NCBI GenBank assembly: GCA_028641055.1
Contig: CM054063.1
Coordinates: 182,782,756-182,846,755, forward strand
Direction: 5' to 3'
Length of the DNA: 64,000 bases
Source: Alopecurus myosuroides
Taxonomy: Eukaryota; Streptophyta; Magnoliopsida; Poales; Poaceae
This document shows positions 21,731-30,351 of the stretch, in pieces; the stretch's first letter is position 1; every line of letters begins with the position of its first letter. A model generated the notes under the pieces. That model made no database searches. It saw only the letters and a list, made by a program, of their open reading frames with translations, and was not told the DNA's origin. A program made the translations under genes and the position numbers.

Positions 21731-22685
21731 CGCCTTGCTCGCCAGCTCGCTAAGAGCGAGGAGCGCTTCGAGGCCAACTGGCACGAAGACCGAAAGGAGG
21801 ACGACGAGGTCTCCTACGACACCGCGGACACCCTCTGCATCCCTCATGCCGTCCAGCCGGGTAAGCATCATGTCGACACGTCCATTCGGGACTGGTCCGA
21901 AGACGACGACGAAGGTGACCGAGTTCACCTTTTTGGTCACGAGTAGCGCAACTTAGTTTCTTTCTGCTTCTCAAATGTTTTCTTCTTTCCTATTCTGCAG
22001 AGGAGGCTAATGCTGACGAGGGAGAGGATGAGGACGCCCTCGAGGTCGATCCGCTTGCGGTTTCCGCTCCCGCCACTCGGAAGAGGGCGGGCAGTGGTGC
22101 CCAGGAGCCCACCGCCAAGAAGGCCAAGAAGAGCGAGAAGAAGACCAAGCAGGTCTCTGGGAGACGGCTACCCCCTTCACGTGCAGGGTAATTGATTTTC
22201 TTCCCAGCTGCATTCCGCCGTCACTGCTTTTCCTGAATTTCTTGTTCCACCGCTGCTTCTCGGTTTCCTCTTTCTCTCTTCTTTTCCTGAATCCCTTTTT
22301 CTCTTCAGCGCCCCCTTGGACGCTGATGCTGCTGCCGCTCCCTCCAAATCCAAGAAGAGACCCGCCATTGACGTTGACAAGCTCATCGACCTCTCTGAAG
22401 AGGATGAGCCCGCGGCAGGGGACGAGGCGCGTGCGCCCTCTCCCGTGAAAGGTGAGGATGAATATGACACCAACGTCCAGGACATGGACACTGGTGCCCA
22501 GGACGCCGAGCAGGAGCAGCGGGTTCGCGCGGAACAACAAGCGCAGGATGCTGCTCACGACGAGAGACCCCCTTCTCCCCCAGCTGCCACAGCTGGGGAG
22601 AACACAGAAACAACCACCAAGCATCCAGACCGTGCCGCCCTTGAGCGGCAGGAAGAAAGCCAAGGGGAGAGAGCGCCGCTGGTTG

Positions 22686-22702
22686 CCCCACGGTGGGCGC
22701 CA
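22686..22702 (-). promoter_or_regulatory. Element A primer-binding site
   Basis: TGGCGCCCACCGTGGGG on the minus strand, two bases inside the 5' LTR; identical to the sites in B and C. Confidence 0.8.
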
Positions 22703-22704
22703 AC

Positions 22705-23561
22705 TGTCGTGGTGGTGTCACGGCAGATGCCATAGGATGGCTAAAGTTGTGGGGACGATGGACGCTGGAGGTGCTCGGGGAGGGATCACGCAGCGAGTAG
22801 CCGCGTGAGTGTGAAGCTAGCACTGCAAACAACAAGATCTACCCAGGTTCAGGGCCCTCGTGTGGAGGTAAAACCCCTACTCCTGGCTTTCTCTCTTTAT
22901 ATTCGTGTCTCACTGAGTAGCCACAGTACAGGTGTTGCTTACAACCGAGTAGCCACCCCTCTCTCTATGCTACTGTAGTCCTTAGTCGCGTCGTCTAGGT
23001 CCAGAAAGTGAACCAGTTCTGGGATCCCTCGCGTAGGAGGGGGCAGGGCACCTTATATACTGGTGCCCAGCCGGATACAGCCAAGATGTCGACATTGTGT
23101 GCACACTGTACACTTCCGGGTTCTCGCTGACCACTTTGGCTTCCTAGTTTGTCCGGTGTGAAAAGTCGTTCCGCAGAACCGAGGAACTGATCTGTTATCA
23201 CTGACACTGTCACGGGGTAGGCCCCCCCTAACCTGCGAGGCCCTCCTGACACCCTGGCGCGGATAAGCACGCGCTCTGCAGATGAACAGTGCCGCAGTAC
23301 GGACCCGGGATACGCGGGATCTTGTGTCAGAACGGCTCCTTTGACTTCTGGCCCGAGTAGGAGACCGCCCTCTCTACTCGGTCCACTTCCTCTACTCGGA
23401 GGAGAGTAACTTCCTTGATTCTTCCTCCTGGCCATCAGTGTGTACGGCCGAATAGCGGACGTCCGGGTAGCGAGTACCGGATAGCCGCTACTCTGCCAAA
23501 CGTCTCTTCTGATCTTGCCCTTAGCACTTGCCTTCACCCTACTCGGGGTATCCCCCCGACA
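22705..23561 (-). repeat. Element A 5' LTR
   Basis: 857 bp, partner of 18947-19803. It differs from it by about eleven substitutions or one-base indels as counted by eye. Confidence 0.9.
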
Positions 23562-23719
23562 ATTCTCATCTGGTCTCTTTCATGCATTGGACCATAGGAA
23601 ATATGTGGTCTTCTCTTTCCTTTTAGGACCCGAACAGCTACAACAATCACAGCCCAAACAACAAAAACAGCAGCTCCCCTAATCAGCTTTCTCCTTTTAT
23701 CCATGCTCTTTGCCATCTA

Positions 23720-24649
23720 CAATGCGTAAAAACAATTTATACAAACCTAATAAATAACAGACATGTGATACCACGAAATGGATAGCAAATTTCATGTATT
23801 GGATAGCGAATTTCATGGATTTCATGCATTCACAATCAAAGATCAGCACATATTTCATTTATTGGATAGCAAATTGGAGCAGCATCATAGATCAGCACAT
23901 ATTTGCAGTAAATATCATGGATTTGATGCACACATGCAGTTTGTTCTGTGTAAAACAAGACAGGAGACAGAGAAAAGGCCTGCTCTGCTCGATGCCCCTG
24001 GGCCATACCGCTTCCGTCGTGGGTGTTCGATGCCCCTGCAAGATCCGTTGCCGCCGCTACTCCTCCGTCGACGGCGCGCCTGCTCCCGTCCCGCGCCGCC
24101 TCAGCTTCCTCCGTCGACGGCGCGCCTGCTCCCGCCCCGCACCGCAACTCCTCTGCTTCCTCCGTCGAAGAGGCAGTGCCTCCCGTCCTGCCCCGCCTGC
24201 TCCCGCCCCGCGCCGCCTCAGCTTCCTCTGTCGAAGAGGCGGTGGCTCCCGTCCATCCCCGCCTGCTCCCACCCCGCGCCGCCTCTGCTTCCTCCTCCGA
24301 CGAGGTGAGATGTGGCGGCGGTCGCGCGGGTCTCAGTGGTGACGCCGGCTCGTTTCCTGGCGGCGATATGGGGTTTTCGTGAGTGGCGGCGGGCGGCGAT
24401 CTAGGGCTGGGGCGTGGGGGGAGAAAGGGGAAAGGTGAACGAATGGCTCGGGGGTGAGGGCAGAGCAGAGATTTTTTTTCCATCGGGCTCGGTTCCACTT
24501 CGTCCGGGCGATTTGGTCGAATGGGTGCATTTCGGATCTACGCGGAATATTCCCTTTTTTGGTACTACTCCATTCCATTACATCCAACTACCGAACGCTA
24601 GAATCCTTCCCAGGTGCGGAACGGTTACGTTCCGTTCCACTATATTCCA
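23720..24649 (-). other. 5' region of the Harbinger element, with GC-rich repeats
   Basis: Left of the terminus lies the transposase 5' flank. At 23778-23900 the words GGATAGC(A/G)AATTTCATG and GATCAGCACATATTT recur. At 24060-24300 a GC-rich ~48-bp repeat recurs four to five times (CGCCTCAGCTTCCTCCGTCG and CGGCGCGCCTGCTCCCG). The long open frames across it are low-complexity (Ala/Arg/Pro/Ser) on both strands and I do not call them genes. Confidence 0.5.
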
Positions 24650-24664
24650 CAACCGAACGCATCC

Positions 24665-25996
24665 TTAGTTTTTAAACTCTGCAGAGGTTGTACACTTTCA
24701 CCTTGAGACTCATTTTCCCCGAGAGAAGAATGAGAAAAGATCTTTGGGAAGAGGGATTCAACCATACCAGCATGACTCGACGCTCCTAAAATTCTACCAC
24801 CCAATGTCATACAATAGGATGAACCCCCACAACTTACTTAATCTTGGCAGAGCCCATATTACCTCAAGGCTGCACTGGAAGCTAACTATACAGTGAAGAC
24901 CTACAAATCTCTTTAATCCTAGGTGGCGGTCCACAAGTGTACTCTCAGGTGATAACCCCCACATTCATGGCTAAACCACCATGAACATGGTCCTGAGTAG
25001 CCACTCAACATAATCCAAGCAAGGTTCAATCCACCCAGGTGTTTCATTGGGTTGTTAATTTTCAATTTTCAAAACATCACAACCCAACAAGTAACAGCAA
25101 TAGTTGTGATAGCATTCTAGCATAGCTAAACTAGTATCTAGTAGAGGTTTCAGGTTGGCTACACACTACTAGGTATTTCTAAGCATAGCATATACTTTGT
25201 AAAATAATTAAAATCATGTATGATTCATACTACTGAAAACACTAATGCAATTGAAAACAAAAGAGGGACCTTAGCATCACTTGCCTTGTGGAATTTGGTA
25301 TAGAAACACTCTCTTCACAATAGAACGTTGCTCTCCATACAATCTAAACCATATAAATGAATAACAATAAACAAGCAATTCACCAACAAACAAACAAATA
25401 CAACTCAATATACAATACATAAGCATAACAAGTTATTCAACTTGATTGGTGTTAACATGGACAAGGTTTTGACACATAATTCAATATTCAAAAAGAACTA
25501 AGTGCTTTGTCATGGGGTTTTCCATTGGTGGTTGAGGGTTGTCAAGGAATATCACTTCACTCAATATACAAAAGAAGTGGATGTGATATGGTTTAGGGTT
25601 TTAGAAAACAAATCCATGATCAACATGATTCATTTCATGGCTTTGGTTAGTAGCGTTGAAGAAATTTACAATATGGCTTGTAAATTTACAAAAGGTAGTG
25701 GGCTATGGGTTTCTGGTCCAAAAGTTACTTTCCATATGATCAACATGAAATGGGTGTTGGTTTTGACCAAAATGATCATACCACAATAATCCTAAAAGGG
25801 GGTTTCATCAAACAACACTTAATTTATAATGGCTTACTACTATGGATGGTTTATATGAAAAGGATTACATGTAATGGGTTCTATGGTCACAAATAGTTTG
25901 GTTACTGGTTTCTCTGGTCTAAGGTTACTAAATGGAACAATTTTCCATAAGAAAACTAATTCAAATTATTTATAGAATTAAAACTAGGTGCAAAAT
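24665..25996 (-). repeat. Element Y left LTR, part 1
   Basis: 1332 bp ending at the AAAAT duplication of element B. It is near-identical to 62490-63821. Open frames such as 25502-25789 are present in both copies with differences and are LTR sequence, not genes. Confidence 0.85.
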
Positions 25997-26918
25997 TGTC
26001 GGGGGGTTACCCCCGAGTAGGGTAAAGACAGGTGGTAAAGGCCGCTTACAGAAGAGAGGTTTGGTCGAGTAGCCGACTACCAGGTACTCGCTACCCGGTC
26101 GACTGCTACTCGGCCTCACCTCAAGATGACCAGAAGGAGATATCAATCAAGTTCTACCCTGACGAGTAGAAGGTTTGGCCCGAGTACAAATGGCGGGAAC
26201 CATTGGCGGGAACCTACTCGGGCCAGAAAGTCAAAGGAGCCGTTCTGACACAGGATCCCGCGTATCCTGGGTCCGTACTTGGCAGCATTCGAACTACTGT
26301 TCACGTGGGGACGGCCTGCCTGACAGTGACAGCATGGAAGCAGGCCGTGGCAGGATAAGGGGGGCCTACTCTGTGCCTAGGTACAGTGTTACCAGTCTGT
26401 CCCCTAGTTTTGCCCAACGACTTTACAGAAGCAGCCAAGGTTAGGAACCAAAGCTGTCAGCGGGTACTCGGAGAAAGGACGATGTGCACACTATGTCGAC
26501 ACTTGTCTAGATTTGGACGTATCCGGCTGGGCACCGTGTATATAAGGTGCCCCGCCGCCTCCTGCGCGAGGCACGCTCTCATAGATGCTCCCATACGCTA
26601 ACAGTTGCTCACTGAGAACCCTAGAAACCCTAAGTTCTTGACCTAGCTCTACTCGGAGAGGAGCGAGAGGCTACTCGGTAGCGTTGTCATTTGTACTGTG
26701 GCTACTCGGAGAGACATCATAATACATAGAGAAAAGCAGGAGTAGGGGTTTTACCTCCTCACGAGGGCCCTGAACCTGGGTACATCGTGTTGTTTGTGTT
26801 GTGTGGATGTTACCTCACGCGGCTACTCGTCGCGTGATCCCTCCCCGGACACCTCCAGCGTCCATCGTCCCCACATCTTTAGCCATCCCATGGCATCTGC
26901 TGTGACACCACCACGACA
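25997..26918 (+). repeat. Element B 5' LTR
   Basis: 922 bp, TGTCGGGGGG ... CACCACGACA. The sense-promoter TATA box TATATAAG is at 26539-26546. At least six CTACTCGG/CCGAGTAG words lie within it. Confidence 0.95.
26539..26546 (+). promoter_or_regulatory. TATA box of element B 5' LTR
   Basis: TATATAAG in the context CACCGTGTATATAAGGTGCC. The counterparts are 44729-44736 in C and the copies in the 3' LTRs. Transcription should start about 30 bp downstream. Confidence 0.6.
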
Positions 26919-29900
26919 GTTGGCGCCCACCGTGGGGCAACCAGCGGCGCTGGCTGGAGTTTCTGTTCGGACGGGATCTTCTTCGGCGGAGCGCGTAGTT
27001 TGTGGCCTGGTCCACAGATTCGGCTCCTTCGACTTCGTCACCGACAACGCCGGCTGTTTCGGCGGCGCGGCCATGCCCGAGGGCGGCTCGGTGATCTCCT
27101 TCGGCTCGCATCTCGTCTACGTCGCCACCGTCGCCAACAGCGCCTACCCCGAGCCGGTGCATGACGCGGAGGATCCTCCCGCGGTGGTTGCCGCTCGCGG
27201 AAGGCCTGCATGCGGCTCCGCATGCTGCGCTGAGGTGATGGTGACGGGCTTGGCGGCGAACACTGGCGCAGCCGCTACTGGCGCTGCGGCCGTCGTCGAG
27301 GAGGTTGACGACCCGCCTGCTGGTGGCAGGAACCACCGGCCCTACGAGAAGGAGAGCAACCTGCCGCCTTCCACGTCTACGGTCATCCCCGCGTCTGCTG
27401 CGCGAACTGGCATGCCCACGCCCACCGACGTCGAGCTCCTTGCCGCGAGGGAGCAGCTCGAGCGGCAACGCCAGGAGCTGCTTGCCGAGCAGGCGGAGTT
27501 GGAGAAGATCAGGCTTGAGCTGAGTCTAGACCAGCCCGAGTACAACAAGGCTCACGGCTTCACGCCGGTCGCCAGGAGGCCCAGCAGAGTGGGTGCTACG
27601 CGGCGCAACCTGGGCGCCGAGATGGCGACAGTTGCGGAGGAGCCCGCGCAGTCCGCCACCGCGAACACCTTCACAAGGCCAAGGTACAGCACACCCGCCA
27701 AGACGCTCAGGGCTGCGCAGGCCGTGGCTGCCGAGTTGCCGCGCCTGGATGGAGAGGCGCGTCTCAGGCAGCAGGAGAGGCTCAACGAGTTGGTGCTGGA
27801 GGCCGCTAGGCAGAACGAGGAGTTCCGGAAGGCCAACCCGGGAGCTGGAGCTTCGCAAGTGGTTCACTCGCATGCGGCAAGATCTAACGATCAAGCCTCA
27901 TCTCCGCATCCTAGCCGCGAGAAGAGCCGCATCGGGCGTTCGGGTAGAGACAGGCAAATGCAGGTGTATGACCCGGCTGCTGCCGCGAAACAGGTTGCTG
28001 TGCCGCAGCAGCCCGGGCGGGAACACAACGCTGCAAGAGCAGGCTCTCAAGCCCATCAAGCTCAAAGCCGTGCCCGAGAAGCCGCGCGTCCGGGTACTTC
28101 TCGGCAGCCTGCAGCTCAGCCTACTCGGCAGAGGCAGCAGCCGCGCCCAGTGGCACCAGTCGCCAACCCGGTGGAGCATCCCGCAGCTATGCAGGTGGAT
28201 AGGTATGATGATGGCTACTCGGCTATGGAGATGGCTGGTTATGACATCCATGACCGTGTTGGTGAGCGCGTGTTGGCGCTTGGAGATGCAAGGCACCAGT
28301 TGGACCGTATCAGCTTGTCGGCGCGGCTTGAGAGCACGGGTCCTCCTGGCCCCGAGTGCTTTGGCCCGCGCATCATGAACGAGCCTTCCGTGAAGGGCTT
28401 CCAGCTTGCAAGAGGCACCAAGAGCTACAATGGTAGCACCAAGCCTGAAGATTGGCTCAATGACTACGCCACCGCAGTCCACATTGCGGGTGGCAACAGG
28501 AGATGGGCGGTGCGCTACGTGCCGCAGATGCTAGAGGGTCCAGCCCGCACTTGGCTCAACAACTTGCCCAAGCACAGCATTAACTGCTGGCTGGACTTCT
28601 CGGACGCCTTCGTCAGCAACTTCACGAGTACATACAAGAGGCCGAATAGGCCGCAGCAGCTGTCAGCCTGCAGGCAGCGAGAAGACGAGACGGACCGCGA
28701 GTACCTTACTCGGTGGAGCACCTTGAGGAACACATGTGAGGGTGTGAATGAGGCACAGGCCATCACTTGGTTTGCGCAGGGTTGCCGACATGGCAGCATG
28801 CTTTGGCAAAGATTGCAGAGGGAGATGCCGAACACCCTGGCCGAGACCATCAAGATTGCGGATCAATACGCACTCGGTGATCCCACTCAGCCATTGATGG
28901 ACTCCTCTGAGCCGAGAAGGAACTTCAACGGCAGCAAGCGCAACGAGTTCCGCAACAAGCGCCGAGTAGATACTCGGTATGATCCCGAGGAGGTGAATGC
29001 AGTGAATGTCGGAGGCGGTGGTAGCCAAAGGCAAAAACCTGCTGGAGCCTACGGGCAGAACCAGAACCAGGGCCAAGGCAACAAGAAACCGTTCCGCGCT
29101 GCGCAGTCGGGTAGCGGGAACTCCGAGCAGCCGAAGAAGTTTGTCTTTGATGACATGAAGGATGGTCCGTGTAGCTTTCACACTCACCATCCCTCAAGGC
29201 CCGCTAACCACACTACTCGGCAGTGCGAGTGGTGGGATGTGATCAAGAGTGATGGCTTGCCTCCTCCACCTCCTCTGCCAGCCGCCAATGCTACTGTTCA
29301 GCCTACTCGCGCGCCCGCAACTCGGCCGCCAGTCCACCCGAGAAGAGAGAATGTCAACTAGGTGGCTTTAGGAGCCAACCGGAACTTCAACAACGAGAGA
29401 TACCGCAACAACAACAACAACTACAACCGCAACAACAACAGCAGAGGCAACAACAACTATCAGGGCAACAACAATGGCAACAATGGCAACAATGGGGGCA
29501 ATGGCTCCAACCAGTACCAAGAGCACCATGAGAGCTATATGATCTTCACTTCTGAGGCAGTCGACAAGCAGTCGCAGCACAGGCGGGCCATGGAGGTCAA
29601 TGCAGTGATTCCGGCTGTCCCTCACTACATGTATTGGTGTGACCAGGAGATCAGGTGGACTCGGGCAGATCACCCCAAGGTGATGCCCAATCCGGGTACC
29701 TATGCCTTGGTGCTGGATCCTACCTTCCTGGGTCCCGAGAAGAATGTGAGGTTCAGCAAGGTGCTAATCGACAACGGCAGCAGCATCAACATTGTGTACA
29801 AGGACACACTCGAGAAGCTTGGCCTAGCCGAGAACATGATGCTGCCCAGCAAGACCACTTTCCATGGCATTGTGCCCGGGATCTCATGCAACCCGATTGG

Positions 29901-30351
29901 CCGAGTGTGGATTGATGTGCTATTCGGTACTCGGGAGAACTGCCGCACAGAGCGCCTGCAGTTTGAGGTGGTGGATCATCAGAGCCCCTATCACGCTCTA
30001 CTCGGCAGGCCGGCTCTGAGCAAGTTCATGGCCTCCACACATGTGGCTTATCTGAAGATGAAGATCCCCGGTCCCAATGGCATCATCACCATCTCGGGAG
30101 ATTACAAGAAGTCCATGGAGTGTGCCTCTGCTAGCTCCCAGCTGGCGGAGTCAATGGTGATTGCTGCCGAGAAGAAGAAGATGTACGAGGTGGTGGCCAT
30201 GGCTCAGTCCGCACAAGCTGGCGCACAAGGTGTGCCGAGTACCCAGCATGGTACTGCTTTCCAAGCTGCCAAGGAGACCAAGACAGTTCAGGTTGACCCC
30301 GAGTTCCCGGAGCGCGTGGCCATCATTGGTTCCGGGTTGGAGGAGAAATAG
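26890..30351 (+). CDS. gag: Element B gag-protease, interrupted by UAG at 29359
   Basis: The structural and maturation part of the polyprotein. The frame is open from within U5 across the primer-binding site. The ATG at 26890 (CCCATGG context) is the first good in-frame start; 27073 is an alternative. An E/Q-rich coiled-coil-like stretch lies around 27430-27800. The retrotransposon gag core is at about 28390-28880 (PEDWLNDYATAV, GPARTWLNNLP, DREYLTRWSTLRN). A Cys/His motif (CSFHTHHPSRPANHTTRQC) is near 29166, then an Asn-rich linker (29390-29500). The aspartic protease core is VLIDNGSSINIVYKD at about 29761. A TAG at 29359-29361 replaces the CAA seen in C, separating gag from protease. The frame continues to the UAG at 30349 that is shared with C. 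Confidence 0.9.
26921..26937 (+). promoter_or_regulatory. Element B primer-binding site
   Basis: TGGCGCCCACCGTGGGG, two bases after the LTR; complementary to a tRNA 3' end of the GGCGCCA type. I do not name the tRNA. Confidence 0.75.
30349..30351 (+). other. In-frame UAG between protease and RT (element B)
   Basis: GAG AAA TAG GAA AGC GCG. The RT frame continues in phase directly after this single stop, with no other start signal. The same codon stands at 48517-48519 in C, so it is a fixed feature of the family rather than a chance mutation. Readthrough or splicing would be needed to make pol. Confidence 0.75.

Larger units (their letters stand above)
20512..22735 (+). pseudogene. Antisense gene of element A, exons 1-4, truncated
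   Basis: Orthologue of the eight-exon antisense genes of B and C. Exon 1 is 20512-21420 and exon 2 is 21731-21914 (acceptor ATCTCCAG, donor GAAG/GTGACC). Exon 3 is 22001-22187 and exon 4 starts at 22309 (acceptor TTCTCTTCAG). Phases match B exactly. Exon 1 carries the PF04195-like region (VVFLAHFARGFGLPVSDFF, LAYHAFVCEAFLGVRP) and the block MMVQRSGTNHPRIKGLDSV ... DHWQYGFVPYSRTK. Exon 3 holds a lysine-rich nuclear-localisation-like stretch. There is an in-frame TAG at 20848-20850, where B has Trp. Exon 4 is cut by the deletion that joins it to the primer-binding site; the frame then runs into the LTR and stops at 22735. Function unknown. Confidence 0.8.
18947..23561 (-). mobile_element. Element A: deleted Tat-lineage LTR retrotransposon, TSD ATTCT
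   Basis: Two 857-bp LTRs (18947-19803 and 22705-23561), TG...CA, flanked by ATTCT at 18942-18946 and 23562-23566. It lies on the minus strand: the primer-binding site adjoins the right LTR (22702-22686, TGGCGCCCACCGTGGGG) and a polypurine tract adjoins the left LTR. The interior is only 2.9 kb and lacks gag, protease, RT, RNase H and integrase. It keeps the first four exons of the element's antisense gene. It is inserted in exon 1 of the Harbinger transposase; removing it with one TSD copy restores the reading frame. I count about 11 differences between its LTRs. Confidence 0.92.
13849..23716 (-). pseudogene. HARBI1-like DDE_Tnp_4 transposase, interrupted
   Basis: PIF/Harbinger transposases are DDE nucleases that cut out and integrate the element. 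Exon 1 runs 23716-23567, then (after element A) 18946-18587. Exon 2 is 18513-18288. After an intron holding a hAT, exon 3 runs 14290-13974. These pieces join in one frame (350 codons). Motifs: GAIDGTHVRAS (first Asp), AAVDFDLRFTYVLAGWEG and THDANVLADAL, YYLVDAGYG (second Asp), and GVERAFGSLKRRFKIL (Glu). All three catalytic residues are intact. Defects are one TGA near 18600 (after PEKIA, where Gly is expected) and an apparent frameshift at about 13975, after which a basic tail (QQARDHRATVDRRQQIANQM) continues to TGA at 13849. The two insertions destroy expression now. The companion Myb-like protein of this superfamily was not found. Confidence 0.85.
13849..24664 (-). mobile_element. PIF/Harbinger element, split by later insertions
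   Basis: The right (5') end is at 24664: the minus strand begins GGATGCGTTCGGTTGTGG, flanked by TTA (24665-24667), the trinucleotide target typical of the superfamily. The subterminal sequence contains the palindrome GGAACGGTTACGTTCC. The site interrupts the LTR of element Y: the intact equivalent at 62487-62495 reads GATCTTAGTT. The left end was not found; it may have been lost to the CACTA element or to a deletion, because the adjoining 827 bp of the Y LTR are also missing. Its transposase gene contains element A (18947-23561) and a hAT (14339-18253). Confidence 0.65.

Noticed and set aside
23836..24498. 220-codon minus-strand frame near the Harbinger 5' end
   Set aside because: Repeated GC-rich DNA is open in several frames. 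The Ala/Arg/Glu composition lacks any motif, and it is probably transposase leader or flank.
25502..25789. 95-codon frame found twice (also 63325-63609)
   Set aside because: Both lie in the two LTRs of element Y and differ by substitutions without a conserved domain. This is repeat sequence, not a gene.
26794..26889. gag start upstream of 26890
   Set aside because: There is no ATG in frame before 26890; the earlier open codons lie in the LTR leader.
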